This document shows, piece after piece, positions 42,494 through 51,134 of a stretch of 64,000 bases of DNA; the first letter of the stretch is position 1, and the number at the start of each line of letters is the position of its first letter. A program made the position numbers and the translations under genes. Location: the NCBI RefSeq assembly GCF_029382225.1, contig NZ_JARLTC010000039.1, positions 26,301 through 90,300 on the forward strand. The letters run 5' to 3'. The DNA is from Spongiactinospora sp. TRM90649. Its GTDB lineage: Bacteria > Actinomycetota > Actinomycetes > Streptosporangiales > Streptosporangiaceae. Under the pieces are notes generated by a model that was not told where the DNA came from, did no database searches, and saw only the letters and a list, made by a program, of their open reading frames with translations.

Positions 42494-43444
42494 ATGAGCG
42501 TGATGTCCGGGCCCGCCGTCGTGGCGGCGGGCCTGCGCAAGACCTATCGCGGGACCGCCGCGCTGAACGGGCTCGACCTGGAGGTCCCGGCCGGCAGCGT
42601 GTGCGGCCTGCTCGGCCCCAACGGGGCCGGCAAGACCACCACCGTGCGGATCCTGGCCACCCTGCTGCGCGCCGACGGCGGCCAGGCCTCGGTGGCCGGG
42701 TTCGACGTAGCCCACCAGGGCGACCTGGTGCGCGGCGCCATCGGCCTGGTCGGCCAGAACACCGCGATCGACGAGCGGCTCAGCGGGCGGCAGAACCTGG
42801 AAATGTTCGCCCGCCTGTCCCACCTGGGCAACCGGGCCGCCGCCCGCCGCGCCGTCGAACTGCTGGAGCACTTCGGCCTGGCCGACACCGGGGCCAAACC
42901 CGCCGCGACCTACTCCGGCGGCATGCGCCGCCGCCTGGACCTGGCCGCTGGGCTGATCCTGCGCCCCCGCGTGCTGTTCCTGGACGAACCGACCACCGGC
43001 CTGGACCCCGCCGCCCGTAACGAGGTGTGGGACACCGTCGGCGACCTGGTGTCCACCGGCACCACCGTGCTGCTCACCACGCAGTACCTGGAGGAGGCCG
43101 ACCGCCTGGCCGACGCGATCTGCGTCATCGACCACGGCCGGGCCATCGCCCACGGCACCCCCGCCGAGCTGAAGTCGCGCGCCGGAGGCGACCGCATCGA
43201 CGTCGTGGTGCGCACCGAGGCCGACCTGCCGGCCGCCGCCGAGGTGCTGGCCAAGGTGGGTTCCGCCGAGCCGGTCGCCGAGACCGCGCTGCGCCGTCTG
43301 AGCGTGCCGGTCGCCGACCGGGTCGCCGCGCTCGGCGAGCTGGTCCGGACGCTGGCCGAACGCGGCCTGGCCCCCGAGGACATCGCGGTCCGCCGTCCCA
43401 CCCTCGACGAGGTGTTCCTCACCCTGACCGGAGGCCGCTCATGA
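42494..43444 (+). CDS. DrrA-like ABC transporter ATP-binding protein
   Basis: A 316-residue ATPase; the ATG follows TTTTGGAGG. It has Walker A GPNGAGKTTT near residue 41, the Q-loop in LVGQNTAIDERLSGRQNL, the signature YSGGMRRRLDLA near 140, Walker B VLFLDEPTTGLDP near 159 and the H-region. The DrrA-specific C-terminal domain ends with RPTLDEVFLTLTG. It energises the permease encoded next, whose ATG overlaps this stop. Homologous pairs export anthracyclines and other drugs. The substrate here is unknown. Confidence 0.94.
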   Translation: MSVMSGPAVVAAGLRKTYRGTAALNGLDLEVPAGSVCGLLGPNGAGKTTTVRILATLLRADGGQASVAGFDVAHQGDLVRGAIGLVGQNTAIDERLSGRQNLEMFARLSHLGNRAAARRAVELLEHFGLADTGAKPAATYSGGMRRRLDLAAGLILRPRVLFLDEPTTGLDPAARNEVWDTVGDLVSTGTTVLLTTQYLEEADRLADAICVIDHGRAIAHGTPAELKSRAGGDRIDVVVRTEADLPAAAEVLAKVGSAEPVAETALRRLSVPVADRVAALGELVRTLAERGLAPEDIAVRRPTLDEVFLTLTGGRS

Positions 43445-44244
43445 CCGCGCTGTTCGGACGGCTCGGCTGGGCCGCCGCCGACACCTGGACGATCACCCGC
43501 CGCGACCTGATCCACTGGGGGAGCCGGCCCGGACAGGCGCTGGTCGTGCTGCTGTTCCCGGTGATGATCCTGCTGATGTTCGGCTACCTGTTCGGCGGCG
43601 CCGTGGCGCTGCCCGGCGGGGGCGGCTACCGCGAGTTCCTCATGCCCGGCATGTTCGCCATGACCATGCTGTTCGGCATCGAGACCACCTTCGCCGCCGT
43701 GGCCGGAGACGCGGCCAAGGGCGTCACCGACCGGTTCCGGTCCATGCCCATGTCCGGGGCCGCCGTGGTCACCGGGCGGGGCGTGGCCGACCTGCTGCAC
43801 TCGGTGCTGGGGCTGGCGGTGATGATCGGCGCCGGGCTGGCCGTCGGCTGGCGCTGGCACGAGGGCCCCGCGCGTGCGCTGGCCGCCTTCGGGCTGCTGC
43901 TCCTGCTGCGGTTCGCGATGCTGTGGCTGGGCATCTGGCTGGGCCTGGTGGTGGGCCGGCCGGAGATGCTCGCCTTCATCCAGATCCTGGTGTGGCCGCT
44001 GATGTTCGTCTCCAACACGCTGGTCCCGCCGGAGACGATGCCCGCCTGGCTCGCCGCGGCGGCCGAGTGGAACCCGCTGTCGGCGACGGTCGCGGCGATC
44101 CGGGAACTGTTCGGTAACCCCGGGTGGGGCGGAGAGTCCCTGGCCGCCCAGTACGCCGTGCCGCTGGCCGCGGGCTGGCCGCTGCTGATGATCGCGGTGT
44201 TCGCGCCGCTGGCCGTCCGGCGGTACCGCCGGCTGGGCCGCTGA
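43441..44244 (+). CDS. DrrB-like ABC transporter permease
   Basis: A 267-residue ABC-2 type permease with six membrane helices: VVLLFPVMILLMFGYLF, FLMPGMFAMTMLFG, VLGLAVMIGAGLAVG, LAAFGLLLLLRFAML, ILVWPLMFVSNTLVPP and PLLMIAVFAPLAVRRY. The ABC-2 motif VSNTLVPPETMPAWLAAAAE and NPLSATVAAIREL is well conserved. The start overlaps the ATPase stop (ATGA). A decayed third gene (UvrA/DrrC-like) follows directly, as in classical drrABC sets. Confidence 0.93.
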   Translation: MTALFGRLGWAAADTWTITRRDLIHWGSRPGQALVVLLFPVMILLMFGYLFGGAVALPGGGGYREFLMPGMFAMTMLFGIETTFAAVAGDAAKGVTDRFRSMPMSGAAVVTGRGVADLLHSVLGLAVMIGAGLAVGWRWHEGPARALAAFGLLLLLRFAMLWLGIWLGLVVGRPEMLAFIQILVWPLMFVSNTLVPPETMPAWLAAAAEWNPLSATVAAIRELFGNPGWGGESLAAQYAVPLAAGWPLLMIAVFAPLAVRRYRRLGR

Positions 44245-44270
44245 CCCCCTCCGATCTGGAACGGAATGCT

Positions 44271-44406
44271 TTGCGGGACGAGCACATCGTGATCACCGGG
44301 GCTACCGTCGCCTTCCCCAAGGGCGTGCTGACGGTGGTCACCGGGGCCGCCGACCGGGCTGGCCGAGATCGCCGGTTCTCACACCGGCCGCTTCCTGCGC
44401 GAGTGA
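44271..44406 (+). pseudogene. UvrA/DrrC-like gene reduced to both ends
   Basis: The frame LRDEHIVITGATVAFPKGVL followed by TVVTG matches the entry to an ATPase domain in UvrA-like proteins (normally FPxGVLTVVTGVAGSGKSS). It stops before the Walker A lysine. After a frameshift the next frame gives GLAEIAGSHTGRFLRE and a stop, which resembles the UvrA C-terminus (SHTGRFL). So about 700 codons are missing between the two ends. In anthracycline producers DrrC, a UvrA-like protein, sits next to DrrAB; this is its likely vestige. Confidence 0.6.
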
Positions 44407-44415
44407 CCTACCGGC

Positions 44416-44778
44416 TCACATCTCCAGGCCCGAGCCGCCCATCAGCGGCCGGACCTCCATGCCGGCGTGACGCGCGTCAGGCCATCGGGTCGCGATGGCC
44501 AGGGCCCGTTCCATGCTCTCGCATTCCACGACGCAGTACCCGGCCAGGTGCTCCTTGGCCTCCAGGTACGGCCCGTCGGTGACGGCGGGCACGCCGTGGC
44601 GGACCCGCACCGTCCGGCTGTTGGACGGGTCGGCCAGGCCCTCGCCCCCCACCCACTCCCCGGACCGCTGCAACTCGTCCATCAGCGCGGTGGCCTCGGC
44701 GACGGCCCGCTCGCGCTCCTTCCCGGGCATGGCCTCCCAGATCGCCGGGTTGTTGTAGATCATCAGCATGTACTTCAC
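44416..44778 (-). CDS. YCII/DGPF-domain protein
   Basis: A 120-residue protein starting MKYMLMIYNNPAIWEAMPGK, with the ferredoxin-like YCII fold and the family motif in VRHGVPAVTDGPYLEAKEHL followed by GYCVVE; here DGPF has become DGPY. The end is the usual MEVRPL. The function of the family is unknown; members commonly partner ECF sigma factors, but here no sigma gene is adjacent. The 113 bases between it and the integrase remnant hold no gene. Confidence 0.85.
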   Translation of the reverse strand: MKYMLMIYNNPAIWEAMPGKERERAVAEATALMDELQRSGEWVGGEGLADPSNSRTVRVRHGVPAVTDGPYLEAKEHLAGYCVVECESMERALAIATRWPDARHAGMEVRPLMGGSGLEM

Positions 44779-44891
44779 GAGTCCCGCTCCTCACCGTTCG
44801 CCTGACGGCCGACACCAGTAGATCGGAGGCGCCGGGCCGTCCTCGACATGACGGCCCGGCCCTTTTCGCATGGGAGGCGCGCGACGTCTGA

Positions 44892-45383
44892 TTCCTGCAA
44901 GACCGTCACCAGGCGCGTGGAGGCGACCTGTCGGCCGAACTGGCCAGGAAGCACCACGACCGGACGAGACGCCCCGCCATCGACGATCATGCCCTGACCG
45001 TGCTCTGGCAGCACCCGTCACCACGGGAAAGGGCGCTGTGGCGGTTGGTGCATGAGTCGGGCGCCCCCGCCGGGGCCGTCCTCGCGCTCAACGTGGAGGA
45101 CCTCGACCTGCCCGCCCGCCGCGCTGCCACGATCGCGTGGGGCGACGGCGCCGCGACCCTGCTGGGGGAGCTGGTCGCGGGCCGGGCCAGCGGCCCGCTC
45201 TTCCTGGCCGGCCGCAGGCCCGCCCCCGCCCGCAGACCGGCCCCGGCCGACCTGTGCCCGCAGACCGGCAGGCGCCGACTGTCCTACGAGCGCGCGGAGT
45301 ACCTGTTCAAACAAGCCTCGGGCGGCTACACCTTGCATCAGCTCGCGGCTTCCCGGCATCGATCGGCGCCAGTGGCGGACTGA
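44892..45383 (+). pseudogene. Tyrosine recombinase remnant
   Basis: The frame after a TGA at 44889 reads LWRLVHESGAPAGAVLALNV and EDLDLPARRA, then GPLFLAGRRPAPARR, LCPQTGRRRLSYERAEYLFK and SGGYTLHQL. This matches the middle of a phage-type integrase common in actinomycetes (WRLLYETAARAEEVLxLxVEDLD). The expected continuation LHQLRHS with the catalytic His/Arg is replaced by unrelated AASRHRSAPVAD and a stop, and the Tyr segment is missing. The N-terminal domain is missing too. It is not related closely to the intact recombinase at 37091. Confidence 0.65.
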
Positions 45384-45763
45384 CCGCCGGCTGCTCTCCT
45401 TCAGCATGCCCATGTAGATCCTCCCGGCGTCGCCGGGGGCCGGGCTCAGCACACCGGGCAGGGACGGGGCGGGCGGTGAGGATCGCCGCCAGCGCGGCCA
45501 GTACCAGGCAGATCACGGGCTGCGCGAGATGCGTGCGCTCCTTGCCGCCGGCCGGTCCGCTGAGCGGCTCATCGCACCACTTCGCAGACCGTTCAGGAGC
45601 CTCCTGGCCAGATTAGGACGTCAGAAGCCAAAGCGGCCCGATGCAGGGGGTCCGAGTTCTGTCCGGCGGCAGAGCCTTACTTCTGCCACCGGTTCTTCCT
45701 GGGCTGGCCTGGTCCGCGTTGCTTGCATGGATCGCATAACCCCCGCACCTTCCGGGAGTGATC
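45384..45763. other. Debris between integrase and hydrolase remnants
   Basis: No intact gene. On the minus strand near 45450-45530 a signal-peptide-like segment (HLAQPVICLVLAALAAILTA) may be the start of a lost exported protein. The part near 45700-45763 probably holds the promoter of the broken hydrolase, whose ATG at 45764 has GGGAGTG in front. Confidence 0.35.
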
Positions 45764-46310
45764 ATGAGCAAGCTCGTCCTGGAACCGGGGCCCAGGCATT
45801 CGCCGACGCCACCGCCCAGCCGCCCTACCTCTTCCAGATCGAGCCGAACGAGGACCGCCAGGCCGTCGATGAGGAGTGGGTGACCATTCCAGGCGGTCTC
45901 ACCGGTGAGGTCAGAGCCCGCATCGTCGAATCGGCGGGCAGCACCGGGCAGCTGCCGGTCATTGTCTACATTCATGGCACCGGATGGGTGTCCGGCAACG
46001 CTCGCACCCACGACCGGCTAGTGCGTGAGCTGGCGGTCGGCACCGGGGCTGCCGTCGCTTCCCCGTGTACGACCTGGCGCCCGAACAGCGTTACCCGGTA
46101 GCGATTGAGCATAACTGGACAGGCGCCACTTGGGTCGCCGAAGACCCTGCCATGGGCCTGGACCCCGACCGGATCGCGGTGGCAGGCGACTCGGTCGGCG
46201 GGAACATGAGCGTCGCGTTCACCCTGAGAGCCAAGGATCGCGGCGGTCTCATCTTGCGGCAGCAGGTGTTGTTCTACCCGGTGACCGGCCGCCCCCGGCG
46301 CTCTGAGCCC
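45764..46310 (+). pseudogene. Alpha/beta hydrolase (lipase-like), multiple frameshifts
   Basis: The start MSKLVLEPG is followed by a frameshift near 45790 into QAFADATAQPPYLFQIEP and VTIPGGLTGEVRARIV, then PVIVYIHGTGWVSGNARTHD (the HG oxyanion motif). A second shift near 46055 leads to FPVYDLAPEQRYPVAIE and VAGDSVGGNMSVAF with the GDSxGG nucleophile elbow. Similarity ends at VLFYPVTG near 46292, before the catalytic Asp and His. The intact family (Abhydrolase_3) has ~310-340 residues. This copy is dead. Confidence 0.75.
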
Positions 46311-46334
46311 GGCCTGTCATTCACCCACGCCCAC

Positions 46335-46578
46335 GACATCGCCCAGATCGAGCAGGCCAACGCCTCCGGCCGCATCCCCGTCGTCTTCGTGCACGGCCTA
46401 TGGCTGCTGCCCTCCAGCTGGGACCGCTGGGCGCAGGTCTTCGCCGAGGCAGGTTCGCAACGAGCACCACGTCACCGAGATCATCGAGATGCCGGGCCGT
46501 GGCCACTCCCTGACCATCGACAGCGGCTGGCGTGAGGTCTGCGGCACCGCTCTCACCTTCGTGCAGCGCTTCGTCTGA
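46335..46578 (+). pseudogene. Alpha/beta hydrolase with large internal deletion
   Basis: The first part reads IAQIEQANASGRIPVVFVHG followed by LWLLPSSWDRWAQVFAEAG, the N-terminus of an alpha/beta hydrolase including the HG oxyanion region. From about 46450 a different frame gives VRNEHHVTEIIEMPGRGHSL and TIDSGWREVCGTALTFVQRF, the C-terminus with the catalytic His (RGHSL). About 150 codons in between, including the nucleophile, are missing. It seems fused end to end with the previous broken hydrolase. Confidence 0.75.
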
Positions 46579-46648
46579 CCCTCGTGCTCACCATCCTTCA
46601 GGAACCCCTGAAGCCAGGCACCTTCCGGCAACCCGAAACGAGACTTCG

Positions 46649-49483
46649 ATGACCGCGACGGAACTGTTCGGGCGTGACGTCGAACTGGAGCGCATCGACC
46701 GCTTTCTTGACCTGGTACGGCTTCGCGGTGAGAGCAGGCTGATCAGGGGTGAGCCGGGCGTCGGCAAGTCCGCGCTCCTGGACGTCACCGCCGAGCACGC
46801 GGTGGCGGTGGGCATGCGGGTGTTACGGGCGTGGGGCTCGGAGTTTGAGGCGGATGTCAGCTACTCCTGTCTCAACCAGCTCCTGTTGCCCGCGCAGGAC
46901 GACCTGGAGCGCCTGCCGCTGAGCCAGCGGGAGGCGCTCCAGGTGGCGCTGGGTTTCGGCACCGGTCCGCCACCGGAGCCGCTACTGGTCTGCAACGCCG
47001 CCTTGGCCCTGGCCATGGCGGTCGCCGAGCGGGAGCCGGTGCTGCTGCTGGTCGACGACGTGCAGTGGGTCGATCGCGCGAGCGCGGTGGCGCTCGGCTT
47101 CATCGCCAGGCGCGTGGCGGGCCGCCCGGTCGGGCTGGTGGCCTCCTCCCGGACGGGTACCGAGAGCTTTCTCGACCGCCGGGGACTGGCTGAGGTCGTG
47201 ATCCAGCCGCTGGGCCGGGAGGCCTCCGCGCGGCTGGTGGACACGCGATTCCCGGAACTGCCCGGCTACGTCCGCCGACGGGTGCTCGATCTCGCCCGCG
47301 GCAATCCGCTGGCGTTGATCGAGCTGCCCGCCTGTGTGACCGGCGCGGGACCGGGCGGCATGGACGGCTCCGACGTGGTACCGCTGAACGAGCGGTTGCA
47401 GGCGGTCTTCGCGGCCCGGATAGCCGACCTTCCCGAAGCCACGCAGCGGCTGCTCCTGGTCGCCACGCTTGAGGGTGCCGGAGACCTGCGGCTGCTACGC
47501 GAGGTGGCCGGTGAGCAGCACGGCCTCACCGACCTCGCTCCGGCCGAGCGTGCGCAGCTGGTCCGGGTGGAGGACGCATCGGCCCGCCTCGTCTTCCGCC
47601 ATCCGCTGATCGGATCGGCGATCGTCGATCTGTCCACCCATGAGGCGCGGCGCGGCGCGCACCTGTCCATCGCCGCCGCGCTGCGGGGCGACCCGGAGCG
47701 GCAGGCCTGGCATTTGGCCGCCGCGGCGGCGGGCCCGGACGAGTCGGTCGCGGTGCTCCTGGACGAGGCGGCCCGGCACGTCATGCTCCGCGGCGACGCG
47801 TTAGGCGCAGTCGCGGCGCTGGTTCGCGCGGCCGAGCTGAGCGGCACGACGCAGGCGCGCGCCAGACGCCTGGCCGAGGCGGCCTACATCGGCGCGGAGG
47901 CGGGAGGTGTGATCGACGATGCCAAGACGCTGCTGGCCCATGCCCGCAGGGTGAGCTCGGATGCGACGAGGAGAGCCGGCCCGCCCGATGCGGATCTGAG
48001 CACCGAAAGATCTCGAAGCGCAGCACCTGGTGCGAGAGCCGGCACGAGCGACCCGTCGGGCTCATTGCATGCCGCGAACGCGGCGGCCTTCCTGATGCTC
48101 GAGGGCGACGGCGACGTGCACACCGCCCATCGCCTGCTGTCCGGAGCCATCGAGACCGGCGCCCACGGCTACCAGGCCGACGACCCCGCCCTCATCGAGG
48201 CGATGCACACGCTGCTCCTGCTCTCCTGGTGGGCCGGGACCCCCTCGCACTGGGCCGCCTTCTACCGGGCACTGGAACGGCTGACCCCAAGCCCGCCCGA
48301 CGTGCTCACCGTGGCAAGCAGGACCTTCCCCGACCCAGTGCGTACGGCTGCCGCGGCCACCCCCGAGCTGGACAAGCTCCTCGCCACCCTGTCCGAATAC
48401 GACAACCCGGCCCGCGTAGTGCGCATCGGCACGGCCTCGGTCTACCTCGACCGGCTGAGCGATTCACGGGAGGCTTCCTGGCGGCTGGTACGGCAGGGCC
48501 GTCAGGGCGGTTCACCCCGCCGCCACCTCGGGGCGCTGATGCACCTGTGCCTGGAGGACTACCTCGTGGGCCGCTGGGACGAGGCGGACGAACTCGCCCG
48601 CGAAGGCCACCACATCTGCGGCACGAGTGGCTTCGCCTTCTTCACCTGGTACTTCCTCTACAACCGGGCGATCATCGCAGCCGGCCGAGGCCGGACCGGC
48701 GAGGCTCATGAACTGGCCGACGAGATCACCCGCTGGGCACTGCCCCGCGGAGTGACCAGCGCCGTGCTCTTCGCCCACCACCCCAGGGCCCTGGCCGCCT
48801 CCGGCCAGGGCGACTTCGAGGCCGCCTACCTGCATGCCGCCGCGATGAGCCCGGCGGGGACGCTAGCCTCCCACGTGCCGCACTGCACGTGGGTGATGTT
48901 CGACCTGGTCGAGGGGGCGGTGCGCACCGGCCGCACGAAGGAGGCTCTCGCGCACGTGGCGGCGATGAAGGCAGGTGGGATCGCCGGACTGTCCCCGCGT
49001 ATGGCGCTGATCCAGGCGGGGGCGGAGGCACTCGCCGTCGATGACGAACCGGTCGCTCATCGCCTGGAGGCCCTGCTTGCCGTACCGGCTGCTGAACGGT
49101 GGCTGTTCGAGGTCTCCCGCATCCGGCTCGCCTTCGCCGAGAAGCTGCGCCGCAAGCGGGCGCCCTCCGAGGCGCGTGGGCATCTGCTGGCCGCCCGTGA
49201 CGGCTTCGCCGCGCTGGCGGCCACCCCGTGGCTGGCCAGGACCGAGCACGAGTTGCGTGCCACCGGCCATCAGCGGCCTGGAGAGGCTCCGGGCGGGCGT
49301 GACACCCTGACCCCGCAGGAGCTGGAGATCGCCCATCTGGCGGCGAGCGGCCTGTCCAACAAGCAGATCGCCGAGCGCCTGTACCTGTCGCCGCGGACGG
49401 TTGGCGCCCACCTCTACCGCGTCTTTCCCAAGCTGGGTGTCGCTTCGCGAGCAGGGCTCAGGGACGCGCTGTCGCGTCCCTGA
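46649..49483 (+). CDS. LuxR-family regulator with AAA-type ATPase domain (LAL type)
   Basis: A 944-residue regulator; the ATG at 46649 gives the typical start TELFGRDVELERIDRFLDLV. Walker A is GEPGVGKSALLD near residue 38 and Walker B VLLLVDDVQWVD near 135. A long helical TPR-like middle follows. The C-terminal LuxR HTH is LTPQELEIAHLAASGLSNKQ and IAERLYLSPRTVGAHLYRVF at about 880-930. These large ATP-dependent regulators often activate secondary-metabolite or sugar genes; no such cluster is next to it. The stop codon lies inside a perfect terminator hairpin. Confidence 0.92.
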   Translation: MTATELFGRDVELERIDRFLDLVRLRGESRLIRGEPGVGKSALLDVTAEHAVAVGMRVLRAWGSEFEADVSYSCLNQLLLPAQDDLERLPLSQREALQVALGFGTGPPPEPLLVCNAALALAMAVAEREPVLLLVDDVQWVDRASAVALGFIARRVAGRPVGLVASSRTGTESFLDRRGLAEVVIQPLGREASARLVDTRFPELPGYVRRRVLDLARGNPLALIELPACVTGAGPGGMDGSDVVPLNERLQAVFAARIADLPEATQRLLLVATLEGAGDLRLLREVAGEQHGLTDLAPAERAQLVRVEDASARLVFRHPLIGSAIVDLSTHEARRGAHLSIAAALRGDPERQAWHLAAAAAGPDESVAVLLDEAARHVMLRGDALGAVAALVRAAELSGTTQARARRLAEAAYIGAEAGGVIDDAKTLLAHARRVSSDATRRAGPPDADLSTERSRSAAPGARAGTSDPSGSLHAANAAAFLMLEGDGDVHTAHRLLSGAIETGAHGYQADDPALIEAMHTLLLLSWWAGTPSHWAAFYRALERLTPSPPDVLTVASRTFPDPVRTAAAATPELDKLLATLSEYDNPARVVRIGTASVYLDRLSDSREASWRLVRQGRQGGSPRRHLGALMHLCLEDYLVGRWDEADELAREGHHICGTSGFAFFTWYFLYNRAIIAAGRGRTGEAHELADEITRWALPRGVTSAVLFAHHPRALAASGQGDFEAAYLHAAAMSPAGTLASHVPHCTWVMFDLVEGAVRTGRTKEALAHVAAMKAGGIAGLSPRMALIQAGAEALAVDDEPVAHRLEALLAVPAAERWLFEVSRIRLAFAEKLRRKRAPSEARGHLLAARDGFAALAATPWLARTEHELRATGHQRPGEAPGGRDTLTPQELEIAHLAASGLSNKQIAERLYLSPRTVGAHLYRVFPKLGVASRAGLRDALSRP

Positions 49484-49491
49484 GCCCTGCT
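49450..49491. terminator. Perfect 19-base inverted repeat overlapping the LuxR stop codon
   Basis: AGCAGGGCTCAGGGACGCG (49450-49468) pairs without mismatch with 49473-49491 around a four-base loop. The TGA of the LuxR gene (49481-49483) is in the right arm. The convergent hydrolase gene ends six bases further, so the hairpin serves both directions. Confidence 0.9.
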
Positions 49492-49496
49492 GGTGC

Positions 49497-50198
49497 CTAA
49501 ATGTTGGCCACTGCGCGGAGAATGAAGTCCGCCACTGCCTGAGGCTGGGAGACGGGCAACGCGTGCGAGGCGCCGGGCACCTCGACCGTCGCCCGCGCTC
49601 CGGCCCGCTCAGCCATGAAGCGGAAGACCTCGGCCGGGATCGCCAGGTCCAGCTCAGGGTAGATGAACCAGGATGGGATCGTCCGCCACGCGGGCTCGCC
49701 CGACCCCTCACCGGCCGCCGCGCTGTTGAACGGGCGTTGCGTGGCGGCGGCCACTGTGGCCTGCTCGGGGGAGAGATCGGCGGCGAAGTGCCGGTGGTAG
49801 CCGCTCTGCTCGATGTAGGCGTCGGTGGTGCCGTCCGGGAATGGGACTTGGTAGAGCACCTCGCCGAGGGTCGCGCCGGGATATTTACCGGTCAGATCGG
49901 GCACGCTCTCACCCTTGTCGGGGGCGAGCCCGGCGGCGTAGACCAGGGCTTTGACGTTGCCGAGGCCGATGGCCGCGTTGGTGATCACGGCTCCTCCGTA
50001 CGAGTGGCCGACCAGGACGATCGGCCCCTCGATGCTGGTGAGCAGGCTTCGGACGGCGGCGGCGTCGCCGGACAGGCTGCGCAGCGGGTTGGCGGCGGCG
50101 ATGACGCGGTGGCCGGCCGCGCGCAGCCTGCTGATGACGCCGTTCCAGCTCGCGGACTCGGCGAAGGCGCCATGGACGAGGACGATGGTGGGTTTCAC
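49497..50198 (-). CDS. Alpha/beta hydrolase (cytoplasmic copy of a tandem pair)
   Basis: A 233-residue hydrolase with a GTG start that overlaps the stop of the upstream paralogue (GTGA). It has the start TIVLVHGAFAESASWNGVI, the nucleophile elbow GHSYGGAVI, and the C-terminal His in PGASHALPVSQPQAVADFIL. It matches the actinomycete group of small hydrolases related to MhpC-like and pyrethroid-type esterases. It lacks a signal peptide, unlike its partner. The substrate is unknown. Confidence 0.9.
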   Translation of the reverse strand: MKPTIVLVHGAFAESASWNGVISRLRAAGHRVIAAANPLRSLSGDAAAVRSLLTSIEGPIVLVGHSYGGAVITNAAIGLGNVKALVYAAGLAPDKGESVPDLTGKYPGATLGEVLYQVPFPDGTTDAYIEQSGYHRHFAADLSPEQATVAAATQRPFNSAAAGEGSGEPAWRTIPSWFIYPELDLAIPAEVFRFMAERAGARATVEVPGASHALPVSQPQAVADFILRAVANI

Positions 50199-50998
50199 GA
50201 TTCGCTCCTTGCAGCATCGAAGATGATCTTGGCGACGCGGTCGGGCTGGGAGACGGCCACGGCGTGGGAGGCCTTCACCTCGATGGTGCGGGAGCCGGCG
50301 CGCTCGGCCATGAATCGCTGGGCGGCCAGCGGGATGGCCCGGTCCTCGGTGGCGAGCAGGGCCCAGGAGGCGATGGTCCGCCAGGCGGTCTTCGTGGCCT
50401 TCTCCTCCAGCGCGGTGGTGGCCGCGGGCCGCTGGGTGGCGGCCAGCAGCGCGGCGGTGCCGGCAGGTACGTCGGCGGCGAAGTGCCGGTGGAAGGCGGA
50501 GGGCTTGACGTAGAGGTCGGTCCCGGTGCCACCGCCGGGCAGCGGGAAAGGCACCCGCAGCAGGTTCTGGCCCAGGGTGTTGCCGGGGAAGCGGGTGGTC
50601 AGCTCGCCGGTGCTCTCGCCCCGGTCGGGGATGACAGCGGCGATGTAGACCAGCGCCTTGACCTGCGGATGGTCCACGGCGGCGGCACTGATCACGGCTC
50701 CTCCGTAGGAGTGACCGGCCAGCACGATCGGGCCCTTGACGCTGTCGAGCACGCTGCGGACGTAGGCGGCGTCGGGCTCCAGGCCGCGCAGCGGGTTGGA
50801 CGCCGACAGCACCGGATATCCGGCACGCTGCAACCGCTGGATGACGCCGTTCCAGCTGGAGGAGTCAGCGAAAGCGCCGTGCACCAGTACCACGGTGGGC
50901 TTGCCGCTGACTCCGCCAGCGGAGGCGGCCGGCGGCAGGGCCGCCAGGCCGAGCGTGACGGCGGCGGCCGCCAGGCCGATCATGGATCTTCGATTCAT
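50195..50998 (-). CDS. Exported alpha/beta hydrolase (tandem paralogue)
   Basis: A 267-residue hydrolase, about half identical by eye to the next gene, but with an N-terminal signal (MNRRSMIGLAAAAVTLGLAA; possibly Tat, from the NRRS start). Key motifs are VVLVHGAFADSSSWNGVIQR, AGHSYGGAVISAAA and the C-terminal KASHAVAVSQPDRVAKIIFD. The pair thus gives one exported and one cytosolic enzyme from a single transcript. The AfsR-like regulator upstream on the same strand may control it; 136 bases separate them. Confidence 0.9.
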   Translation of the reverse strand: MNRRSMIGLAAAAVTLGLAALPPAASAGGVSGKPTVVLVHGAFADSSSWNGVIQRLQRAGYPVLSASNPLRGLEPDAAYVRSVLDSVKGPIVLAGHSYGGAVISAAAVDHPQVKALVYIAAVIPDRGESTGELTTRFPGNTLGQNLLRVPFPLPGGGTGTDLYVKPSAFHRHFAADVPAGTAALLAATQRPAATTALEEKATKTAWRTIASWALLATEDRAIPLAAQRFMAERAGSRTIEVKASHAVAVSQPDRVAKIIFDAARSES

Positions 50999-51134
50999 CG
51001 TGCTTCTCCTTCTTCCGAGATCCGGTCGTGGATCCAGACTCGGCTCAGGACAAGCAGGAGGAATCAGTCATTCGCCTGCGCCTTCCTCACCCTGTCGAAG
51101 CGGGCGGATCTAGGTCGTTTGACGCTTGACAGGC

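Noticed and set aside
45000..45383. Functional integrase beginning at the GTG at 45000
   Set aside because: It lacks the N-terminal domain, the catalytic His/Arg block and the Tyr, and ends in unrelated sequence.
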